Notes under the pieces: generated by a model
Seen by the model: the letters and a program-made list of their open reading frames with translations, nothing else
The model's database searches: none
Told to the model about the DNA's origin: nothing
Part shown: piece by piece, positions 44,354-53,500 of the stretch
How the letters are laid out: every line of letters begins with the position of its first letter
How positions within the stretch are numbered: the stretch's first letter is position 1
Assembly (NCBI GenBank): GCA_013298895.1
Contig: JAAFJM010000006.1
Span: 62,001-126,000, forward strand
Source of the DNA: Bacteroidota bacterium
Lineage (GTDB): Bacteria; Bacteroidota; Bacteroidia; UKL13-3
Length of the DNA stretch: 64,000 nt
Direction: 5' to 3'
Position numbers and translations under genes: made by a program

Positions 44354-45262
44354 CTATCCTAACTGAATACCATTTAATTTTCGGTAAAAACTAATGGCTG
44401 CAACTGTATGTCCATCGGTCTTTAACTTTTTAATTAATTTAAAAGTAGCCTCTCTAACTTCGGGTTGAAAACCTTCCAAATCCGAGGTTTCTGAATAAAC
44501 ACTTTTCTTTGTTTTTGAGTTCCTAAATCAAAAACAGAATTGTTTGTAGTTTCAAGAACAGCAGTAGCATCATACTCATCGGTACCAGCCATTATTAATA
44601 ATAAAAGTTGTGTATAATCTACTTGCTTTGTAACGGGTTCAATAAAATCAAAACTACTTGCAGAAGCGATTACCTCCAACGAGAAATAGTTCCATAAATT
44701 AGCTAATATCCAAAAGTACCTGTAATGGCCACATTACGAATTGAAACACCAGAATCCTTACCAAGACTTGAAGGTAAAGTTGCGCTACAGTTCCGCACGA
44801 AACTTTTGTATTATCAAAATCGTTTAAAAACAGTGTCATAAGTTGAATTTTAGTTTGAAGCACTTATTGCAAACTCAACGCAATTTAGCCTAACAATTGC
44901 ATCTTCGGCCAATAAACGCTCAATGGCTTTAGCCGAATAAAGCGATGTAAGGTTTTTAATAATTTTTGACGATACAGAAACTTTATGGTTTTGATAACAA
45001 ATATTATTTTTAATCCCAATTACCATTCCTGCTAATTTATCAGCTGTTCCATCTGCTATTTTTTTTTCAATTTGTTGCGCAGCAGCTATGGCCTTACCGG
45101 CCCATACTTCTATAATAGCATTTAAATGTTTTTTGCCTTCAATGTTTTGTAAATATTGTACAACTAAAGCAGTAACTGTGGTTTTTTACTATTTAAAGCT
45201 TGGCTAATTTGCGAGTAAGAAATATAATTTCCCAACAGATTTAATTGTTTTTTCGTGCTATA
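44354..45262 (-). pseudogene. gatA: decayed gatA (aspartyl/glutamyl-tRNA amidotransferase subunit A), 3' end replaced by a dgt tail
   Basis: Translating the minus strand across frameshifts recovers GatA in order: GNYISYSQISQALNSKK, VQYLQNIEGKKHLNAIIEVW, KLAGMVIGIKNNICYQNHKV, KAIERLLAEDAIVRLNCVEFA, then a decayed stretch (FDNTKV survives), IASASSFDFIEPVTKQ, LLLIMAGTDEYDATAV, and EVREATFKLIKKLKTDGHTV. The Gly/Ser-rich amidase signature with the catalytic serines is lost. After about half of GatA the reading runs in frame into AAISFYRKLNGIQLG-stop, the exact C-terminus of the window's own Dgt. At least four frameshifts or deletions make it non-functional. The track ORF at 44434-44679 is a fragment of this relic. 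Confidence 0.82.
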
Positions 45263-45336
45263 ATTAACTATTACTAAAAAAATCCTACAAACGAAGTGGA
45301 ATTTTAAATTGAAATATGTTGTAATAAAAAATTAGA

Positions 45337-45552
45337 TTATTCTGAATTTATTTTCTCCTTGTATTTGGATTTCATTCCAACTTTTATTTGTTCATTCAAG
45401 CTTTTTTTAGGAGGTTTAAATTCGCTCATTCCCAGACCACTTTCACGCACTAAATTAGGAATTTTTTTTACCACCAAATAATAAAAGGATAGCTAATAAT
45501 TTAATATCCATTCGCTATCACCTATGTTTCCTATAAATAATAATGTTTAATT
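45337..45552 (-). pseudogene. tatA: decayed tatA (Sec-independent translocase TatA/E)
   Basis: The minus strand reads, over three frames, LLFIGNIGDSEWIL, LLAILLLFGGKK, then KKIPNLVRESGLGMSEFKPPKKS and a Lys-rich tail to a stop at 45337. This is the TatA pattern: a single hydrophobic helix, FGGKKIP hinge and an amphipathic helix. Single-base slips after SEWILN and at the poly-A after GGK break it, and no start codon remains. It lies just upstream of the gatA relic in the same direction, matching a tatA-gatA order that I recall from other Bacteroidota, so both probably decayed as one unit. Confidence 0.72.
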
Positions 45553-45659
45553 CAAAAAGTATTGATTTTAAAATACTTATGTAAGGTTTTTTTTGTTTAG
45601 AAATTATTTTTTGGGTGGCTTTATTTTTATTTTATTTGTAATCTCTAAAAAAACTGATT

Positions 45660-48383
45660 ATGAGATTTTTTAAATTTGTTTTATTGTTTGTGGCTATTTT
45701 TTTCAGTATGCTTCGCGTTTTTGGACAGACCGATATCAGAGAAGAAAGCATTTACTTTTTAATGACAACTCGTTTTTTTGATGGTGACCCAAGTAATAAC
45801 AAACCCAATGAATGGTGCTCTTATTTTCCAGGAAACCCTAATAATGGCAATTATGCTGGCAGCAATGATGTAACTTGGAAAGGTGATTTTAAAGGGTTAG
45901 TTCAAAAACTTGATTATATAAAAGATTTAGGATTTACTGCCATTTGGATTACCCCAATAGTACAAAACAGAAGTCCACTTGATTACCACGGGTACCACGC
46001 TTGGGATTTTACCAAAGTTGACCCTAGATTAGAATCCCCAGGCTATACTTTTAAAAACTTAATAGACTCTGCACATGCTAAAGGAATTAAAATATTTTTG
46101 GATGTGGTTTTAAATCATGCTGGTAGATTTGGAATTAAAGGTCGTTCAGAAATAAAATACAATACTGACCCAACCCAACCTTGGGGCAAAAAAACCAATG
46201 GAACCGCGCTAACCGACAACCCTAATTGGCAATATGATGGACTTACAGCTAATCCAGATGATGGAAAAATTTGGAGTAGAGCTAATATTACTAAAATGCC
46301 TGCACCTTACAATCAAAACTTGGCAGCTTACAATTGGCCTGGCATGGAAAGTTATGTAAATACCAGTGATGCAGCTTGGTTCAATAAATCAGGAAATGGT
46401 TTTGCACAAGGTTATGACGATACCACCAATTTGTATTGGCGAGCTTTGGCTGGAGATACTCCAGACTTTTTTACGGGTGGCGATAGTGTTAGAAATTATT
46501 TATTTAAAGCCTACAAAACATTTATTGATATGGGCATTGATGGTATGCGCTTAGATGCAGTTAAACATATGCCAAAGCGAGATGTACTTTATTTTGTAGA
46601 TAGGTTTAAACAAGTAAATCCCAGCTTGATGTTTTTTGGTGAAGTAGCACAAAAACGCCATGAATTACATCAAATAGAAGAAATAAACCCGCATTGGTAC
46701 ACTTGGCGAGGAGCCACCAAAAACTCGGCCAATAGCGGTTTAGCCGTTCTTGATTTTTTTGCAATGGGTACTTTTCATTTATTTGGCAAAGGAGAAGGCT
46801 TTTCGGGAGTTAAAGCTGCTGCTAGGTACGATGATTTATATGCAGACCCAAGTACCAATGTATTGTTTTTAGATAACCACGATTTTGGCCCAAACAATGA
46901 TTGGAATAAACGCTACGATGGCAGTGCAGAAAACCTTGCAGCAGCGCTAAACTTTATGTTTACCTGGAGAGGGTTGCCGTGTGTTTACTACGGAACAGAA
47001 ACACAATTTAAAAAAGGCGCTTATGCAGATATTCATAGTAGTAACGATATTAACTATTCTATTGATTTAACTGGAAGAGCTTATTTTGGAAATGAATTTG
47101 CCAATGCGCCAAACCATTTAGTTTATAAACATATTAGAAAACTAAACGCCATTAGGAAAGCTGTACCTGCTTTGCAAAAAGGTAGTTGGCGTTGGGATGG
47201 AACTAATGAAGGTAATGGTGTAGGTTTTGTTAGAAAATACAACACAAGCGAAGTGGCAGTTGGCTTAGCAAAAGATGGTGCTGTAACTTTTAATTTTAGT
47301 GGTTTAACAAATGGCATTTACAAAGATGCGGTTACTGGAAATAGCATTACAGTTAGCAATGGAACTTTATCATTTACTGTGTCACCGAGTAGTGCAGGTA
47401 TTTATGTATTAAATGGTCCGGGACTAATTGGTGCTTTAGGCGAAGGATTTTTTCAAAGCAGTAGCAATGGTGGCGGTGGTATTCCAACCGGTGGTGTAAA
47501 CTATAATCCAGTAAATCCTGCTCCAGGCAGCCAATTACAAGTTACTTATGCTGGTTCATTGTCTAACCAAAGCCAAGTAATAATGCATTATAGTTTCGAT
47601 AATTGGACAAAACCAATTTTAGATGCTAACATGACCAAAATTGGCCAAAATTGGGTTACCACAGTTAGTGTTCCTAGCAATGCTACTACCAATTTTGCAG
47701 CTGCATTTAACAATGGAAATGGTACATGGGATAATAATAATGGCCAAGATTATAAAACCAATTTAGTTAGCGGTACCATTGATTTAACTCCACCAAACAT
47801 TAGCGTATTATTACCTAATAATGGTGCTACCAATGCTTCTAAAACTAATAATTTAAAAATAACCTTTAACGAGCCTATTACTAAAGGCAATGGCAATATT
47901 TTAATTTACGAAAACAATAATTTAAAATACACAATAAGCGCTAGTTCAAATCAGGTTAGTATAAATGGAAACACTGTTGATATTATTCACGGAGGATTTG
48001 CCAATAATGCTAATATTTATGTATTGGTTCAAAATGGAGCTTTTAAGGATTTAGCAGGAAATAACTTTGCTGGCATTAGCCAAAACAATAGTTGGAGCTT
48101 TACTACAGAATCAACAAACGGAACTAAAACCATTGAAGCACTTAATATAATTCTTTATCCAAATCCATCAAATGGAACAATTTATATTGAACAGCTTAAC
48201 CATTTAAATCTAAAAGTAAAAAATGTAATAGATTTGTTTGGCAAAGAGGTAAATTTTAAAACTTATGGTAAAAATAATGATGTATTGGAAGTTAAGCTTT
48301 TAGAAAACAATGATGGTTTGTATCAAATAATTTTTGATAACAACGGCCAACAATTCTATAAAAAAATAATGATTGTAAAATAG
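45660..48383 (+). CDS. secreted alpha-amylase (GH13) with starch-binding module and T9SS sorting domain
   Basis: A 907-residue enzyme. Signal peptide (FVLLFVAIFFSMLRVFGQ), then a GH13 barrel: YFLMTTRFFDGDP, FTAIWITPIVQN, FLDVVLNHAG, GIDGMRLDAVKHM (nucleophile Asp), LMFFGEVAQ (acid Glu), VLFLDNHDFGP (third Asp). Around residues 610-705 a carbohydrate-binding module of CBM25/26 type (QVIMHYSFDNWTKP, NFAAAFNNGNGTWDNNNG) is followed by an SbsA-type Ig-like domain (LKITFNEPITKGNG) and a type A T9SS domain (IILYPNPSNGTIYIEQ). It should hydrolyse starch at the cell surface, with the pullulanase downstream in the pathway. The gene stands alone, divergent from the tatA relic. Confidence 0.93.
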   Translation: MRFFKFVLLFVAIFFSMLRVFGQTDIREESIYFLMTTRFFDGDPSNNKPNEWCSYFPGNPNNGNYAGSNDVTWKGDFKGLVQKLDYIKDLGFTAIWITPIVQNRSPLDYHGYHAWDFTKVDPRLESPGYTFKNLIDSAHAKGIKIFLDVVLNHAGRFGIKGRSEIKYNTDPTQPWGKKTNGTALTDNPNWQYDGLTANPDDGKIWSRANITKMPAPYNQNLAAYNWPGMESYVNTSDAAWFNKSGNGFAQGYDDTTNLYWRALAGDTPDFFTGGDSVRNYLFKAYKTFIDMGIDGMRLDAVKHMPKRDVLYFVDRFKQVNPSLMFFGEVAQKRHELHQIEEINPHWYTWRGATKNSANSGLAVLDFFAMGTFHLFGKGEGFSGVKAAARYDDLYADPSTNVLFLDNHDFGPNNDWNKRYDGSAENLAAALNFMFTWRGLPCVYYGTETQFKKGAYADIHSSNDINYSIDLTGRAYFGNEFANAPNHLVYKHIRKLNAIRKAVPALQKGSWRWDGTNEGNGVGFVRKYNTSEVAVGLAKDGAVTFNFSGLTNGIYKDAVTGNSITVSNGTLSFTVSPSSAGIYVLNGPGLIGALGEGFFQSSSNGGGGIPTGGVNYNPVNPAPGSQLQVTYAGSLSNQSQVIMHYSFDNWTKPILDANMTKIGQNWVTTVSVPSNATTNFAAAFNNGNGTWDNNNGQDYKTNLVSGTIDLTPPNISVLLPNNGATNASKTNNLKITFNEPITKGNGNILIYENNNLKYTISASSNQVSINGNTVDIIHGGFANNANIYVLVQNGAFKDLAGNNFAGISQNNSWSFTTESTNGTKTIEALNIILYPNPSNGTIYIEQLNHLNLKVKNVIDLFGKEVNFKTYGKNNDVLEVKLLENNDGLYQIIFDNNGQQFYKKIMIVK

Positions 48384-48439
48384 CATAAAGATTGATAGTT
48401 TCAAGATATTCAGTTAGCTAAAATAAACTTTTTCTTCTC

Positions 48440-48464
48440 TGCCGTTGGCTAAAGCACAACGGCA
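48440..48464. repeat. REP-like GC-rich palindrome
   Basis: TGCCGTTGgctaaagcaCAACGGCA, an 8-bp stem that is GC-rich against a very AT-rich background, 57 nt after the amylase stop. Similar GCCGTTGGC...CCAACGGC elements are familiar intergenic repeats in Bacteroidota. It could double as a transcript 3' end but lacks a T-run. Confidence 0.5.
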
Positions 48465-48658
48465 ATTCATGGCATTAGTTGTTATTTGTTTGACATTATT
48501 TTTTCAAGCATGAGTAAATCAATTATTTATTTGTTAAAAAAAAATTACTTTGAGTTTATAATATTTCAAATGAAGATGGATTTATATTCCTCTTTACCGA
48601 TGCCTTCACTTTGAGAGAATGCATCGGTATGTAAACTTTTCAACCAATCAAACCCAAT

Positions 48659-50008
48659 CTACCCTAACTGAATACCGTTCAACTTTCTATAAAAACTAAT
48701 GGCTGCATTGTCGGTCATGCCTGAAATGAACTCACATATTTTCATTACCCTGGTGTACAAATCTGTGTGCGGAATTTTACCTTTACCAATAAATTGTTCT
48801 GGAATTAATTCTATTACTTTTTCGCTTCTATAAAACTTTAAATTAGCATTGTGTTGTGCTTCAAAATGCTGGTTTACAGCATTTATACAAATGTGCAACA
48901 ATCCGCTAATTACCTCAAAACCGGCAGCTTCTATTTCAAGTACAACCCTGTTTTTATAAACTTTTTCTTTGGTAATGGTTTTTATTTTTTCAATTAAATG
49001 AATTTTACTACTCAATTTGATAAGTGAATTATTAAACGTTCCGTTCAAAATGGCTTCTTCGTTTTGCATAAAAATTTGAGCCAACTCGTTGGTTAAATTA
49101 TCAATGGCCGAAGCACGTAAAAAGCCAATTTGCCCTTCAAAAGTCATTTCGTTGAATTTATCTTCTTTAAAATTTTCAACAAAAGGAATCAACAATTCTT
49201 CAGCATGTTTTATATCAATCCACTTTAGGTTTAACCCGTCTTCAAAATCAATGATGCTGTAGCAAATATCATCGGCTGCTTCCACCAAAAAAGCCAATGG
49301 ATACCTGCACCAATTTAAATGTTCATCTTCCCTTATTTTTAACAAACCTAACTTTTCGGCTACATCGTTAAAATAAGCAACCTCACTTTGAAAAAAGCCA
49401 AACTTTTTTTCACTTACTTTTTTATCGGCATATTTGGGCAAACTTTCTTTAGGATATTTACTAAATGCGGCCAAAGTGGGGTAAGTTAGGCGCAAGCCTT
49501 TATCGTTTCCACTGTAATTACACACTATTTTAAAACCATTGGCATTGCCTTCAAAATTGATTAAATCGGCCCATTGCTTGGCATTATTAATACTTGGTTC
49601 TAACTCTTTTCCGTTTCCATTTAAAAAATATTCTCTAATGGCATCCTCGCCACTATGGCCAAAAGGCGGATTTCCAATATCGTGAGCCAAACAAGCCGCA
49701 GCTACTATGCAGCCAATATCGTAACTGCTTATTTCTTTTTGTAAATCAGGGTATTTTTGGAGCAATGCCTCTGATACTTTGCGGCCCAAACTGCGACCCA
49801 CGCTCGAAGTTTCTAAACTATGCGTTAATCTATTATGTACAAAATCGTTTTCGGGCAATGGAATAACTTGGGTTTTATCTTGCAGTTTTCTAAACGATTC
49901 AGAAAAAACCACCCTGTCAAAATCACGCTCAAACTCAGTTCTGCTCGTTTTATTGTCTTGTAAAGTTTGGTTAAATCTGTATGGTTTTAAAAGCTGCTGC
50001 CAATTCAT
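48659..50008 (-). CDS. dgt: deoxyguanosinetriphosphate triphosphohydrolase (dGTPase)
   Basis: The start is ATG 50008 (MNWQQLLKPYRF), the usual opening of this family; two earlier Met codons exist nearby. 449 residues. The HD domain is clear: RTEFERDFDRVVFSESFRKL, FVHNRLTHSLETSSVGRSLG, then the HD pair AACLAHDIGNPPFGHSGEDA, LVEAADDICYSIIDFEDGL. It removes triphosphate from dGTP and related dNTPs, shaping the dNTP pool and possibly helping against phage. The last 15 codons (AAISFYRKLNGIQLG) reappear at the end of the gatA relic 4.3 kb away, with six silent differences. Confidence 0.93.
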   Translation of the reverse strand: MNWQQLLKPYRFNQTLQDNKTSRTEFERDFDRVVFSESFRKLQDKTQVIPLPENDFVHNRLTHSLETSSVGRSLGRKVSEALLQKYPDLQKEISSYDIGCIVAAACLAHDIGNPPFGHSGEDAIREYFLNGNGKELEPSINNAKQWADLINFEGNANGFKIVCNYSGNDKGLRLTYPTLAAFSKYPKESLPKYADKKVSEKKFGFFQSEVAYFNDVAEKLGLLKIREDEHLNWCRYPLAFLVEAADDICYSIIDFEDGLNLKWIDIKHAEELLIPFVENFKEDKFNEMTFEGQIGFLRASAIDNLTNELAQIFMQNEEAILNGTFNNSLIKLSSKIHLIEKIKTITKEKVYKNRVVLEIEAAGFEVISGLLHICINAVNQHFEAQHNANLKFYRSEKVIELIPEQFIGKGKIPHTDLYTRVMKICEFISGMTDNAAISFYRKLNGIQLG

Positions 50009-50035
50009 TGTCATGCTGCAAATAAAATAAAGCAA

Positions 50036-50588
50036 GTTGGTAAATGCTATTTATTTTAGCAATTATAAAAAACAGCCAACCCTAATTGGCTAGAGCTATT
50101 TCATATATTTTAAAATTCAAAACTAAATTTTGGATGTTCTAATAATAATAATCGATTGTGACTAAGTTAAAAAATATGAAGATAAAATGTCATTTTTAAA
50201 AGAGTTAATTAGTTTAATAATTAATAAACCAATAGATACTATTCTGAAAACCGTATTAATATGAATAGGATTAGTAATAAAATTTTATCTCAATTATTAC
50301 ACTTGCTAAATATATTTAAAAACAACCATATTCAAACACGGAATTTGCTTTATTACCTCATTCAATATCCTTAATGTATTGGATTTATTAAATTCTTAAA
50401 AGGACTAATTTTCAGGTATATCAAACCACTTTTCATTAATTATTAGTTGGCATAGCTATTGCTTTTGAAAATACAAAGGAAAATTTGGGCAATTATTTAA
50501 ACTATGTGTTTGATATATTTTCACCCTAAATCAAAACAAAAAAGCCCGACTACAATAAGATAATCGGGCTTTTTAGATTAATTAAAAA
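50036..50588. other. 550-bp intergenic region without a recognised gene
   Basis: Very AT-rich. It contains a small AGCCAA...TTGGCT hairpin at 50074-50091 in the dgt leader and the terminator of the beta-helix protein at its right end. I see no RNA gene, promoter pair or ORF with protein-like composition; it may be an eroded gene no longer recognisable. Confidence 0.6.
50538..50574 (-). terminator. terminator of the LamG/beta-helix protein gene
   Basis: AAAAGCCCGA / TCGGGCTTTTT stem with a 14-nt loop, 15 nt past the minus-strand stop at 50589, with A/T runs on both sides. Confidence 0.82.
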
Positions 50589-53500
50589 TTATTTAGTTTT
50601 AATAAACTTATTGCTAAATAATAAATTGCCTTCTGAACTAATATTTATAATATAAGCTCCACTAGCAAGTTCAGCTAAATTATCAATCGTAAATTTATTA
50701 ATTCCTTCGTTTACATTAAATAATGATTCTTTTACTTTTTTACCTGCTAAATCGGTAATAATTAATTTAGCTGATACATTTGCAAACGATTCCATTTCAA
50801 TATTCAACACTTCAGTTATTGGGTTTGGATAAACTACAATATTTGCATTTCTTATTTTATCGCTACTAATACTAATAGTTTTAGTATATTCAAATTTACC
50901 ATCCAAGTCTATTTGCTTTAATCTATAATATACAATTTTATTAGTTGCAAAAACCTCTCTATCGGTATAGCTATATTTTTTAGTAATATTTGAATTTATT
51001 GCACCTTTTACAAAATCAATTCTTATAAAGTTTTTACCATCTAATGAACGTTCTATTTCAAAACCTTTGTTATTAGTTTCATTTGCTGTTGACCATAATA
51101 AAAATGCATCGACATTTTTAGGTGTTCCATTAAATGAAATTAACTTTACTGGTAAAGGGCTATTTACAGCACCAACAATAAATTGGTTATTGAATAAACT
51201 TGGAACAACACCCATTGTTACAGTTTGGTTTGCAAAGTTGAGGCCATTAGCCTCATTGTTGGATAAATTCCAAGCAGTTGAACTACCAGTAGCACGTGTA
51301 AACAATTTAAAATCTGTGTTGGTTGCTGAAGGCAAGATACCCTGTAAATTGAATTTAATTTCTGCACTATCCATTGTACCAGAACCATAACGATTAATAA
51401 TCCAATATTTACCTAAGGTACTTGTAATGCCTCCTGGAGATGTAATTGGTGAAGTAACCAAGGCTGAATCAAGAAATGTATGAACATAGATATTATTTGA
51501 ACCTACTTGATTAAACAATTCCATAGAAAGTTGAGAGCCTAAAAAAGTAACAGGTCCACTTGAAGAAACATTACTAGTTTTTACTATTGGGGTTCCTAAA
51601 GGGAAGTTAGAAGGTGCTAAAATTGCTGCATTTATTCTGGTTGCGCTATTACAGTTTCCTGAAGCATCTAAAAGATAATTTCCAACTAATTCATCAAACC
51701 TATAGTAAGCTATTAAATTAGGATGAGATGAATTGGCTAATCTTGTATGAATGTTTTGTCTTATTTGATCTTCTGTTCTACAAGTATCCCAAATTCTAAA
51801 TTCATCAAGACTTCCATTAATAAAGCTGCCACCATTGAATGAACTTCCAATTAATAAAGGCTCTGTATTACCTAATATAGTACCAACCAAACTTTTTGTT
51901 CCAATTAAGTTTCCATTTAAGAACAAACGTAATAAGATTCCATCGTAAGTACCTGCAATGTGAACAAACTCTGAAATTGGAACTACTGCTGATGATACAA
52001 TAGAATCAGCAAACAAACTAGAAACAACTTTAAAGATTATGTTACCTGAGGTATTAATATACAAATCATACTGACCTTGAGAGGCTGTAGCATTTTTACT
52101 AACTAAATATGATGGATTGGATAAATTAGCAATGCTTACCCAAGTTTCAATAGTTAATTTTTCGCCAGTTACATTTAATGCTCTTGATCCATCAACCTCA
52201 AGGTGTTGCGCTCCATTAAATGTAAGCCCATTTGAAGAGTTATTGGCAGTTGATGTTTGTCCAACCACAAAAGTATAAGTAATGGTATCATTATTTCTTT
52301 CTAAATCTGTTGCTAATTCTGTCCATACTTTTACAGTATAAGTTCCGTTAACAGTAGGATTAAACAAACTACTTGAACTAAAAGTGTATGAACTTCCACT
52401 TCCTATAAATGCAGAAACAACATCATTTGTATTTAAAGTTGAAGGTCCAGTTATTTGAGCTTTAACAGTAAATCCTGATTGAGTATTTACACCATAATTT
52501 GTTACTGTAAATTCAGGATTAATAGGAGCTCCTCCTTGTAAAACAGCTGCACATGGTTCATTTACTTTTGCTATCCCAATATCATCTGCTACTTGTAACC
52601 TTGGCTCAACCATAAACCTAAATGCAGAGTTGGTTGAAGCAAAATCATTCCAATTGGTTACGGTTGTTGCTTTATAATAAAATGTTTTATTTCTAATTGG
52701 GTCTTCATTTTGATATCCAAAGCCAACATTAGTTGTTCCAGTTTGCCTTACACCAACGAAAAACGAACCAGAAATAGGCAATGGAGGATTAACAGATATA
52801 GTATTAATTCCTGTTACTGCAACTATAGTAGGCGAATTCCAAATTAATGCATTTGGAGTATCGTTAATCATGGAATAAATTACAATTTGAAAAGGTTGTC
52901 CACCAGTATTAAAATTAACACCCACTTGATTAATATTGTTACTGCCAGTGTATGGAAATTTAGCAATAAAATCACCTCCAACGCCATTAAATCCTACTCC
53001 ACCAATTGCTGGAAGTGTAGGGTCTGCATAGGCATAAGTTCCAGTTGTAGCTATTTGATTAAATATTTTACTATTGTTAGTATTTGTGCTATCTGGTGGA
53101 ACAGATACGGTTACCAAGCCACTACCAATATTTAAATAATTAAATGGAGTAAAAGTAACATATTTGTTAACCGCTGGTGCCAATGTATCAATAAACAGAC
53201 TATCTGTAAAAGAATTTGCGCCAGTAATATTGAGTATTACTTTTTGGTTAAACAAGGTGTCCAATCCTTTATTTAAAATGTTAGCCCTCACTTCATGCGG
53301 ATTAGCATAAGGAACAGGGATTTTTCCTAATGAATATACTTCTTGTACTGCGGCATCTTTTAACACTGAGAATTCCCACGCTCCTTTATAACAAAGGATA
53401 GCTCTTCTATTGTTATCTATATCTCTTGGAATGGAAACAATAATAGGTGCGGATAAATCTTTGTCATCAATTGAAGCACCTGTTAAATAAGGTTGGGTAT

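Noticed and set aside
44434-44679. 81-residue ORF on the minus strand as a real gene
   Set aside because: Its middle part is a GatA fragment (IMAGTDEYDATAV) and its end is the wrong frame of the same relic; it belongs to the gatA pseudogene.
50036-50588. tRNA or small RNA gene in the gap
   Set aside because: No cloverleaf, no TTCGA-type T-loop and no conserved hairpins beyond a weak leader stem and the terminator.
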